Assembly (NCBI GenBank): GCA_964023205.1
Contig: OZ026840.1
Coordinates: 10,154,603-10,218,602 of the forward strand
DNA length: 64,000 nucleotides
Origin: Lutraria lutraria
Taxonomy: Eukaryota; Mollusca; Bivalvia; Venerida; Mactridae
Direction: 5' to 3'
Part shown: piece after piece, positions 36,268-45,959 of the stretch
Numbering within the stretch: position 1 is the first letter of the stretch
Layout: each line of letters begins with the position of its first letter
The notes under the pieces: model-generated
Told to the model about the DNA's origin: nothing
Database searches by the model: none
Seen by the model: only the letters and a program-made list of their open reading frames with translations
Position numbers and translations under genes: made by a program

Positions 36268-36690
36268 TAACGATATAAACTTTCACATTAACGACATTGA
36301 CTCTCCCACTAATGATATGGATTCGCACACTAACGTTGTGCACTCTCGCAGTGATGATATTGATTCACACTTAACGATTTGAACTTTCCCACTAATGATA
36401 TTGATTCGCAGACTAAGGATGTGGACTGCCCCATTAATGATATTGATTTTAACACTAACGTGTCGGACTCTCCCGCTTATCAAATGGATTCGCTCACTAA
36501 CCATATGGACTTTCCCACTAATGATACTTAGATTCGCACACTTAAGATTTGGACTCTCCCACTAATGATATAGGATCGCACACTAATGATATAGGATCGC
36601 ACACTAACGACATAGAATCGCACAACGGCACAGAATTGCACACTATTGGTGTCACTAACGATATGAACTCGCACTCTAACGATATCGGTT
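36268..36690 (+). repeat. 21-bp coding-like minisatellite (heptapeptide repeat)
   Basis: Degenerate 21-bp units such as CACACTAACGATATNGATTCN translate as T-N-D-I-D-S-H (variants INDIDSP, TNDMDSH, TNDIGSH). The frame is kept over 36271-36375 and again over 36549-36690, with indels between. The codon-phase conservation suggests descent from a real repetitive protein exon. Downstream (36690-36840) the frame continues as RIKHLRKIINLKRKPKHF and stops at 36841. Gene of origin unknown. Confidence 0.65.
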
Positions 36691-37233
36691 ATAGTAATAG
36701 AGATTCATCAGAATTTCAGACTCGCATTAAACATTTGCGAAAAATAATTAATCTAAAACGGAAACCGAAACACTTTCACAAAGTAAAAACATGTAGAACT
36801 ACCGCCGGAGATTTGGTGTATTATTGTCAATGCTTGTTTTGAAACAAAATCATTTGTCGCGATACTCTCGTCAAAGGGTGAATAGATTATCTAAAGATAT
36901 TGTGAGCAAGACAACGCCGCCGCGATAGCATCTCAACTCTGACCGGTTCCGTGATATATCTGTATCACCTATAAGTATCAGAAAAAATATTAGAATAGTT
37001 GGGTCTCGCAGTGGGTTAGTGCAAGCAATCCGTGATGTGATAACACATTCTTTATGGGTCAATGCATGTCCCTTTCTGCGGATGGTCTGATTTTGTGACC
37101 TGTATAGGATAGACGACATATGATATAGACGTCCAGGGCATTAGTAATGAGATGTTAGGATCTTAACATCCAAAATTCAAAAGGTGGTCAAATTTTTTAT
37201 TTTCTTCAATAAATGTTTAAAATATGTTATTTG

Positions 37234-38418
37234 TAGGGCTGGGAACGAATATGGTTTATGATATTCGAATATTCGTTTTTTATATTCGAATATATTCGAA
37301 TATTCGTTTTCATAGCTAGTTTGTTCTTAACCGATGAACGTGTCTGTTCCTTATACATCGTGTCCGAAATATGTTGCGTCCGAATACTATGCATGTTTCA
37401 GAAAAGAGCTTAACTGTGAACTTAATTTTTTTGAAAACTAATTACAGCGGTATTGTTTATCTTTTTTATTGATTCTAGATGTTATGAATATTTCTGTCGA
37501 CATTACACTTGATAAAAAAACGTACATGTGTTTGTGTTCCGTTGGTTGTTTATATGTACAAGTAATGAAGGGAGGTAACTATAACGAGTTGCGAGTAACG
37601 TGTTTATATTTATCAACAGGAATTATGAGTCAAAACATTGCTTTTAAAACATCTACATTTGCAAGAATTAATGGTTTCCAGGTTGAGTTTTTAACTTCCA
37701 TTGAGTTAAAACGAGCAAAACATGTCGTTATATAAATATGTCAATTTGATGATGACGCGTATTGGGCTCAATGTTACAACTTGCACGGGTTATTTACTGA
37801 AACAAAAGGGCTCCAAAATTGGGCTAAAGAATGTCGGCGTTCTTAATATCTTTGATACCGACTTTTAAAACAACTTGCTGCCATTGATTAAACCGAAATG
37901 ATACTTAAATGAAAAAATAATTGGCAGCGTGTAATTTGCGTACGGACTGACGTTTGAAGTCCTTAACTCGTTAAATAATTTGTCATTAACATGCAGTGAT
38001 TCATATTTTAATTGATATCATATGCTGTAAGCACATCATTTAACGCAAAAGACCAGTTTTATCCTTGTCTACCACGTGTTTGGACTAACTACTGACTATC
38101 GACATCAGTTGATCGGATTAACAAATGATCGCTCCAGGCTATTGATTATCTTGACGTGTTTATGGGGATATTGAGAATGGTGCGAACAACAAACAGTTGG
38201 TTTGTGACATTTTGCTCGTACTTACCAATTTTGGACAGACTTTTATGGTATTTATTCACCTTTTATGGACCGTTTTTTAAACATTTTTTGCTACTCAAAC
38301 TGACTCGAGACGTTGAAATTTCATATTATTTTTTTCGAATATTCGCATTCGTTTTTCATGTTCGAATATTCGTCGAAGTTCCGAATATTCGAATATTCGA
38401 ATAAAATTCCCAGCCCTA
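37234..38418. mobile_element. hAT-type non-autonomous element
   Basis: Ends TAGGGCTGGGAA and TTCCCAGCCCTA with an exact 8-bp target duplication GTTATTTG (37226-37233 and 38419-38426). Subterminal regions are rich in CGAATATTCG words on both sides, mirrored between ends. An 88-codon ORF (37469-37735) has no transposase features. End sequence and 8-bp TSD are diagnostic of hAT. Confidence 0.9.
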
Positions 38419-38426
38419 GTTATTTG

Positions 38427-39540
38427 ACAATTTTTGGAAGAGGTTTACCATGTAATTTTCTAGAAATAAAGGCTTACATAACAGAAATAATATAATTATC
38501 CTTCTAAACGGCTAAACCCCGTGTATCATAGTTCATTACATGATCATAATTTTATTATTTAAAAAACAATTGCACAGGAAATAATGCATTTATAGTTGTA
38601 TTTCACTAACATGTAATTGTATATAAATAATTATACTTAAAAAGTAGATGCATCAGATATTAGTGCATTGTATGACATGAAACGAATTTCTTATTTTTTC
38701 AATGCTTCGGAGACTTATTATTTACTATCTCTTTTGGCAAAATTTTTTAAAAAATAGCGCTATAACATATATTATTTAAGTTAGATAACTTGTATTCAAA
38801 ATAGTCCCCCATGTCTAACAAACATAATAAAACCTTACCAGGCTTACTGTTGCACACTACATTTTAGGGTAAACAAATGTTCACATTTCTAGCATTATTT
38901 AGCCAATCTTTAAAAGTAACTTCATTGAAATAAAACACTTTTCATCCTAAAATATATGTTCTGAGATATTCGAAACCACAACCCTCAGACAGCAATTCTA
39001 GCTTATTTGAATACTCTTCAATATGGAGGAATGCGTTATAGGATCCCCAGTGCCACATGTATCAACGGATATACTTTGCTTTTAAATTGTGTGACATTCA
39101 GCAAAACAGTTTTTGTGTTTTGTACTCTAGTAATTTTTGTGTGACAAATCATACGATATTGAACTTATCATGACTAATTTTTACCTTATATTAATGTAGA
39201 AACATATCGTTACGTACATGTTAATATAATTTCTGGGGTTTAGTTAAATGAAAAGATTCGCTCTTCACTTTTTGTTTATGGCTGACCTTCTCTGTCTTAG
39301 CCCTTTACCGTTTCACAAAAGTGCTTTTAAGACTAATAAAAATGTCCTTTAATGTGATAATCCTTCAAACTGAATGAAAAGTAAGTCGGTATGTGTGTTG
39401 GATGTAAGTCCTTTCAGCTTGGAATAAGAGTATACATATTAATAGCTTAACCAAGTTGTTTTACAGATAAGAGTACTTGCAATATGTCCTTCTGTATATA
39501 GATTTCCTTCAAACTTTGAACAAATGATGTTAGTTGATAA
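38427..39540. other. No gene seen
   Basis: AT-rich interior of the outer element, without supported features. Confidence 0.4.
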
Positions 39541-39544
39541 ACTG

Positions 39545-39605
39545 GTAGGATTTGGACCTTGTACCTTCCGTTCTAAAGGTGAATAGTCTACCACCGAGCA
39601 GTCAC
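39545..39605 (-). repeat. tRNA-like SINE head
   Basis: Minus strand: GCTCGGTGGTAGACTATTCA (box A) and ACAAGGTCCAAATCC (box B). Incomplete as a tRNA. Confidence 0.5.
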
Positions 39606-39644
39606 TTCTCGTTACTATACCCCTTGGCAATCACTCCCCGTTAT

Positions 39645-40050
39645 AGCAATACACACATGCACACACCGATACCGGCGTTATGTAATAAATGCAAAGATAA
39701 AAAAATCCCTTATTCAAATGAGCAAATGTAAAAAACTTAGAGGGGGTAAGCTAAACATTATCATGAACGGATAAACAATTATTTATTAAACATATACGAG
39801 TGTGTAGGGATGTAACGGGAACAATAACTCTGCATTATAGAGGTTGATATTGGAGTGCGACATTTAGCATTGATATTGCGACATATAGCGTCAGTGCTAT
39901 TTGTTGCGACATTTAGCGTTACAGATGCGACATATAGCGTCAAGAGGTTTTGCGACATTTAGCGTTGGTTGCGACATTTAGCGTCAGCCTTGCGACATAT
40001 AACGTCAATTGCGACATTTAGCGTCGATGCGACATTTAACGTTGCTACAG
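39645..40050 (-). repeat. Right arm of the outer element with 15-bp motif array
   Basis: Nine TGCGAC(A)T[TA]TAGCGT motifs, mirrored from 31688-32137. It ends GTTGCTACAG at 40050. It contains the intact counterpart of the TTAAAT site where the inner element landed in the left arm. Confidence 0.9.
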
Positions 40051-40290
40051 TTTCCTGTGAATCGTTTCCTAAATTTTCTACTTGATTTCTAATAACAGTG
40101 TTGATTACACAATTTGAACGTTTATCTTGGAATATCTTTAAAAAATATTTGATGACGCGTATTTCTACATATAATCAACGGATATCTACAAACTTCCGCG
40201 TAAATAGCGAGTGAATTTATTGTTGGTTTTACGTTAAGGGCCCATTTAATGAACTTCCGGTGTACTCTCTCAATGTTTTCGGCTTGGTAA
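40051..40290 (-). pseudogene. LINE ORF2 thumb region, partner of 27205-28031
   Basis: Minus strand: QAENIERVHRKFIKWALNV, then SLAIYAEVCRYPLIICRNT, RHQIFLKIFQDKRSNCVINT and NQVENLGNDSQET running into the element junction. This is the region that precedes GYILEVRELLNQTGF in this LINE type. The ORF is open across ~80 codons. Confidence 0.75.
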
Positions 40291-40421
40291 AATCCTCTAT
40301 ACGTTTGGGCTCCTGCCGCTCCCTACTGACATTGACCTTTTTGTCCATTTCCTGGGGCACATCGTTGCAAATTGTGCTACGCCAAGGAAGAGGCTCTATC
40401 ATGATGTATTCCTTGCCGTCG
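40256..40421 (-). CDS. Exon-like ORF with EPLPWRS motif, unknown
   Basis: Minus strand: after an acceptor (TTATATTTACAG) the frame reads DGKEYIMIEPLPWRSTICND, then VPQEMDKKVNVSRERQEP and KRIEDFTKP, clearly more GC-rich than its surroundings. It then overlaps the LINE in another frame, so the junction is at about 40256-40290. I do not recognise the protein. It may be a captured or TE-borne exon upstream of the LINE fragment. Confidence 0.4.
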
Positions 40422-40499
40422 CTGTAAATATAACAAGAACAACTATAACAAAACGTTATAGGTAGACGAATTACAAGAAGCATAATGGTTTAGGTTTTT

Positions 40500-41455
40500 T
40501 GTATGAAGTTGCTTTTTTCATAAAGGATATTGACTGTATATTTTATTCAATCCTCCATTAAGGAGAGTATAAAATATTTATATGATATCAGTAATACACA
40601 TTATAATGACAATCAGGAGTATTTGACAAATGAATAAATTCATGTATATAGTTCACAAGCACATGGTAATATCATACCCTACATCAATCATATAGAATCA
40701 ACCCTAAATGTTAACGCATTCACCATAAATCTGAGCACTATCATACAACCACATTGAACTTCAAATAGCCACACAACAACTTATCTAGACAATGCCTTCA
40801 TGATTTACTTACCTGTCAACTATTAATAGATTCAGTCATCACCATTAGCCAATCAAATGGCCAGGATTAGCCAAACTAGTAATAGACATTACACTATATA
40901 CTCGCAAACAGCTATAATAAACTAATATTCATAAGTATAATTCGTCTAGAAAAAATATGTAAATATAAAAGCCTTGATAAACATTTCTCATCATTTGGTC
41001 TATATTATATATTACCAAGGCCACGGCATGATATGACTATGTTGTGTTTTATGCAAGACGTGCTGTAATAAAAAGACTGTTCAATATCATAAAGCTGATT
41101 TAATTGTATAATCGTCGTACAGTAAGTGTAAAGGTATAAAACTCATAGGTGGTTATCCAAATAGCATAAATCCTGTACACATATTAAATATAAGAGACAT
41201 AAACATAAGATTTATACCTATTTGCCTCTTCATCCGAAGACATCAGTTCCATACACAGAAGAAGAATAATCATCCATTTTAGTTAAGCAAATCAACAAGT
41301 TAACGAATGTATCAGTTCTTCTTTGAATGTTACATATTATTCCAAGACAAAGTTTAAATCTAAATCCGTTGGCACTCTCCTGTGTACTCTCCTGTGTTGC
41401 TAATCTGTTCTATGTAAAACTGACCACTGATGCAGTGCGCAAATGCAGACAAGTT
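40500..41455. other. No gene seen
   Basis: AT-rich. ATAAGTATAATTCGTCTAG at 40937 recurs at ~51049, so part of a dispersed repeat is present. Confidence 0.4.
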
Positions 41456-41663
41456 ATATAACAGCATCATCTGCGAATAATAAAAAATAGATTGATAGTT
41501 GTTCTATATTAATACCAGCATTTATATTTTCATGGAGATGATTTTCAATATCATTTATAAATATTGAAAACAATAACGATGACGTTATTTAACCTTGAAA
41601 TAAACCTAAGTCCGATTTTAAAAAATCTGAAACTGAATTTTTATGTTTAACACATAACTTTAC
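41456..41663 (-). pseudogene. LINE RT palm, 3' half (split by element)
   Basis: Minus strand: KLCVKHKNSVSDFLKSDLGL, FQG, a stop, then LLFSIFINDIENHLHENINA and YFLLFADDAV (motif C). The frame is lost right after FADDAV. The 5' half is at 44307-44600; joining the two across the 5-bp duplication gives ...DVKLCVKH..., the sequence expected for this RT. Confidence 0.85.
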
Positions 41664-42324
41664 CACACCCGTAAACCGCTCCCGCTATGTTTGGTTTGTC
41701 CTGCTAGGTAAGGTCGTGCTGCTATGTTCGGTTTTTATCGGAAAGGAAATGAGCAAGATAAGTGTTTGCTTGATTTTTATATAATCCGTTTTGATAAGGA
41801 AGAAAATACATATTGCTATGTGACTTGTCATAAAAATCCTAGACTATTTACTCTGAAAATAAGAAAGATACGGCGAGTTAAAATACAAAGTAATTGCTAA
41901 AAATAGATATTTTTCTGTTTGTCGACTATTTACAGTCTTAAAGCATAAGAAAGCGTATTTTTTTAAATATAATCATAAACTGCAACGTTTACTGCATACT
42001 CTGACCAAAGGATTTTGCTATCGTCCGTTTTATAGTGGAGAAATCGACTAGTAAACAAACATAGGTGAATAAATTTGGTCCTGCTCCGGGTAGACTAAGC
42101 TAGGTCCTGCTTGGGGTAGACTAAGTCCTGCTACGTGTGCGACTCAGTCCTGCTACGTGTGCGGCTACGGTCCCGCTACGCGTGCAGCTAAGGTCCCGCT
42201 ACGTGTGCGGTTACATTTTATGTATGATATATACAGGAAAAGTTACACATAACGGAAATAGGGATACCACACATGTGATACATAACAACACGGTTTATTG
42301 ACATACGTTTTATTTCTATTTTTC

Positions 42325-42489
42325 AGTGAATTAACCATTTTCTCTTTCCTAAGCTGCTACTGTCCGGAAATGTTTTATAAATTCTACCTTTTTATAGAAC
42401 ATATGTTTGATTGTCACGACTCTAAAGTGGTGAAATACAAGAAAACTGAATTGTATCCTAGTACCAGAAAGCTACCTATCACGTTATAA
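42325..42489 (+). other. Terminal-exon-like piece inside the element
   Basis: A good acceptor (TTTCTATTTTTCAG) is followed by an open frame (ELTIFSFLSCYCPEMFYKFY, then HMFDCHDSKVVKYKKTELYP) to a stop at 42489. It could be a captured last exon or chance. No homology recognised. Confidence 0.3.
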
Positions 42490-42620
42490 ATATTTCACCG
42501 AACAAAACATTAACAATGAAAGTATGGACACACATATATATATATATATGAAAATATCATTCGTTATATGACAAATACATCCATTGCAAACTTTAAAATA
42601 TAAAGCACTTGAGCTATATG

Positions 42621-43690
42621 TATACGAGGGATGTTCGATATGTAATGTGTATTGTACTATAACACGAAAACAATATGCACGATTTCACTAATATTGATAC
42701 GTCTGAATACAGTAGCTGTATTCAATACATTTACATTGGTATATAATATACAATGTACATGAATATTAAGTTCAACACAAAATTGTAAAACCACTTTATT
42801 TTAACTGAGCTACTCGTTGACCACTGTTGATAGCGTGTTGAGAATTTTGAAGATTCTAGAGCTTACATTAAACTCGGTCATTCATTGACGGTAAATTGTA
42901 CTGATTTGGGGGAAGTTTATGGGTCCCTTAATGTATCTTATGTGACAGTTCTTAGTTGGAAAATGAAATTTGTTACTGCAAAATCAGGACGACCGGTGAC
43001 TACAGCTTAATATGTCTCAAAAGTGAAAGGGATGGCAGACATACGATTCGCGATGTAGCAAAAGCTGTTGGCATTTCTGACTATCGAGAGTAAATTTCAT
43101 TCTGAAGCGTATTTTTGAAGTACGAAATATTACTGCAATATGGATACCCCCTCTATTGACAGATAATCAAAAAGGGTACGGCGTACAAACGGCAAACCAA
43201 TTGCTCAAAAAGTTTCTGCAGGTGATGAGACTTGGGTTCATTATATCTAGCCAGTTAGGAAAACTGGAAACAAGATATGGCTTATCAAACACAGTAAACG
43301 GCCTGTAGTTGTCAAAGGAGCAATGAACAAAGAAGGCAATCTATGCCATATTCTTCTCATGTGACGGTATAACAAAACAAGTTTCTGTGCCAGGGCAAAA
43401 GTGGCACACGTCGGTATAACCGTGATGTTGTACTTAAAAAGCTCAAGATACATTATCGAAAACGACGTCCAGTGACTAGCTTTCAACATGTTTTAGGATT
43501 ACTCCATGATAATGCTCCAGTCCAATCATCGGGCATTGTAAAACAAGTTCTGAAGTCGGAGAAGGCAATCGTCTTTTCGCACACTCTGTACATACCAGAT
43601 CTAGCATCCTGCGACTTTTTCCTTCTTCTAAAACTGAAAAAGTTTCCATATCTGGTCGTCGATATCACTCCAGACAAGCCATTGTTGTTA
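42621..43690 (+). pseudogene. Mariner transposase, decayed (D34D)
   Basis: A mariner-like end (TACGAGGGATGTTCGATAT) at ~42623 begins the copy. Pieces in order: HTIRDVAKAVGIS (HTH), RRVRTN-type linker remnants (LLTDNQK), GDETWVHYI (first Asp), GNKIWLIKHSKRPVVVKGAM, VPGQKWHTSRYNRDVVLKKL, LHDNAPVQSS (second Asp) and YIPDLASCDFFLLLKLKK (third Asp). There are 34 residues between the second and third Asp, the mariner D34D signature. Several stops and frameshifts kill it, and the 3' end is lost at the arm of the surrounding element. Confidence 0.88.
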
Positions 43691-44306
43691 TGTATCCCTA
43701 TTTTCTTTAAGTGTAACTTATCCTGTACATCATACATAAAATGTAGCCGCACACGTAGCGGGACCTTAGCCGCACACGTAGCGGGACCGTAGCCGCACAC
43801 GTAGCAGGACTGAGTCGCACACGTAGCAGGACTAAGTCTACCCCAATCAGGGCCTTAGCCTACCCGGAGCAGGACCAAATTTATTCACCTATGTTTGTTT
43901 ACAAGTCGATTTCTCCACTATAAGACGGACAATAGCAAAATCCTTTGGTCAGAGTATGCAGTAAACGTTGCAGTTTATGATTATATTTTCAAAAATACGC
44001 TTTTTATGCTTTAAGACTGTAAATAGTCGACAAACAGCAAAATATCTATTTTAGCAATAACTTTGTAATTTTACTCGCCGTATCTTTCTTATTTTATGAT
44101 TAAATGGTCTAGGATTTTTATGGCTTGCAGTTAAAAGTCACATGAATATAATAGCAATATGTATTTTCTTCCTTATCAAAACGGAATGTATAAAAATCAA
44201 GCAAACACTTACCTTGCTCATTTCCTTTACGATAAAAACCGAACATAGCAGTACGACCTTACCTAGCAGGACAAACCAAACATAGCGGGAGCGGTTTACG
44301 GGTGTG

Positions 44307-44600
44307 GTTACATCTTAAAAATTCATACAAAGAGCGAATGACAGAAAATAATTTACCATCTACTCCTAATTTTAAAAGTTTATACCATAAGTTCATTCTA
44401 TTAATTGTGTCGTAAGTTTTTTGATAGTCAACGAAGCAACAGAACAATTTTTTTCTGTTCGAAAATTGTCTTTTTATAAGTGAATTTAATATGAAAATCG
44501 CATCGACTGTGCTATAATTTTTTTAAACCGAATTGTGCGTCGGTGAGCACATCATTAAATAGGGCCTTTATTTAAGTTTGAAGGGCACACGAATCCTTAA
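44307..44600 (-). pseudogene. LINE RT fingers and motif A, 5' half (split)
   Basis: Minus strand: STVDAIFILNSLIKRQFSN, then KLFCCFVDYQKTYDTINRMN (motif A, with Thr-Tyr for the usual Ala-Phe), LWYKLLKLGVDGKLFSVIR and SLYEFL up to the insertion. Same family as the LINE at 7.4-10.1 kb. 5' truncated near 44600. Confidence 0.85.
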
Positions 44601-44619
44601 AATGATAAGATACTAGAGC

Positions 44620-45300
44620 CAGTGTCTGGTGAAACCTGCTTTTAAACTTAGATTCTTTAACTATGTCTTGATATATTTAATCAAAGTACTGAAAGTACTG
44701 TCGGACTTGATTTTTACCATACGAAGCAAAAAGAGAAATGTGTACCCACATTGTTCGTGCCCATACAAATATTTTAACATTTACACTTACGGACCGATTT
44801 TTCATTCATATTGTAATGCAGGTCATATGCATGTAGATGAATGACATACGCTAGCGCTTTACTAGTCCCTTTGCTAAAATTTTAAAATGAAAAAAGATAA
44901 TGGAAAGTTTAATGTTTAGCACATTAATTGAAGACAATTTAATTGCATTAAAAACTCTTTATTGTACACAAACTAGTGACCAACACATCAGTAACAGTAA
45001 ATACCAACATCGATTCTTCTGGTTTTAACACAACAGAACATCGTGGCATTGAACACAATCAAGGTCACTCGAATTAAAAAGACCCTGACACAGTAGAGTA
45101 AGACATATATGACCTATAGTTAACCCGATGTTGCATGATATTCAGACGTGATCATGTAATTCTAAATAATCTTGCGTAAAAGTAACTCAGTTAAACTGTA
45201 TTTTTTAAAAGCACGTATCCAGTAATTTACGTTCGTATTTAGATACTCGAATTATTATTCGTAAGCCGCAGTTTAAACATTCAACCTCCGAAGTTTACCT
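44620..45300. other. No gene seen
   Basis: Old repeat DNA. AAAGTACTGAAAGTACTGTC resembles words at 18815 and 25680. Confidence 0.4.
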
Positions 45301-45388
45301 GACATGAACTCATTCTATAAATCAAACTCCTCACATCGGTTACGCTTTGCTACTGTAACTTATGTAGGGAAGTAACCGCTGCGAGAGT

Positions 45389-45437
45389 GAGTCTATAAAT
45401 AGCGATTGCGTCATCAAACTAACACTAGTTGGTGTGA
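45389..45437 (+). promoter_or_regulatory. Shared TATA core promoter, copy B
   Basis: CTATAAATAGCGATTGCGTC, then ACTAACACTAGTTGGTGTGA, nearly identical to the cores at 58200 (+) and 14935-14972 (-). It is preceded (45315-45385) by GGTTACGCTTTGCTAC and GTAACCGCTGCG, sequence mirrored at 51400-51470. Only the core is shared with the other two copies, so the promoter has been kept while flanks diverged. Confidence 0.6.
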
Positions 45438-45959
45438 ATATCACGGAAATACGATTAGATGAGAATTCGCCCTGTAATATTTAGAAACACATACATCGAT
45501 GGTAGATTGTTGCAAATGCATAAATACGTCCGCAGAGATGTTTCTGTACTATCGAACGAAAACCGAACTACTTTTACGGCAAGATATTTTATTGGACAGT
45601 GGATACACGGTTTTAATTCTACGCATTTGAATATCTCATGTATCTACCGACAAGCACTTATTTAGATACATGTATGACTCTTTCCATGTAGATACAATAA
45701 AATGATTTGAAATAAATTTAGATCCGACACACTTAATTGGGGAAAGATTCCAGATACTCCTATATAATCACACCATTTAGTTGCGTACTATTTCCTTTAT
45801 GCGGCATTCTTTTAACCAAGCTGTTATGGAGTCTAGTGACAAAAGTATGCTCACCGAGTACTTGTTAAAGGACTTAATTTTGATAAAAATCCAGTCCAAA
45901 ATTATATGGAAAACAAAGACCCCCCCCCCCCCCCCCCTAAAAAAAGAAGTTCATGATAA

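Larger units (their letters stand above)
28032..40050. mobile_element. Outer long-TIR element (host of the nest)
   Basis: Ends CTGTAGCAACGTTAAAT (28032-28048) and ATTTAACGTTGCTACAG (to 40050). The arms continue at 31688-32137 and 39645-40050, about 400-460 bp each. Near the ends are 11 (left) and 9 (right) copies of the ~15-bp motif ACGCTAAATGTCGCA or ACGCTATATGTCGCA. On both sides the flank is the same LINE on the minus strand, so the host site is known. The target duplication is degenerate (GGTGTC versus GTTTCC). No transposase frame is visible inside; the ~7.5-kb interior is other TEs, SINE pieces and a minisatellite. Confidence 0.8.
41664..44306. mobile_element. Long-TIR element, CACACCC ends, in a LINE
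   Basis: Ends CACACCCGTAAACCGCTCCC and its mirror; arms of about 610 bp (41664-~42268 and ~43691-44306). The target duplication is TTTAC/GTTAC (41659-41663 and 44307-44311), one mismatch, confirmed by restoring the LINE frame. The arms carry a tandem motif GGTCC[TC]GCTACGTGTGCG in six or more variants near 42080-42215, mirrored at 43745-43880, and two more near each end. The centre holds an exon-like piece and a dead mariner. Confidence 0.9.

Noticed and set aside
43472..43800. An independent host gene at the mariner locus (ORFs on both strands)
   Set aside because: The plus-strand frame is the mariner C-terminal half and then runs into the TIR motif array; the minus-strand ORF is its shadow.
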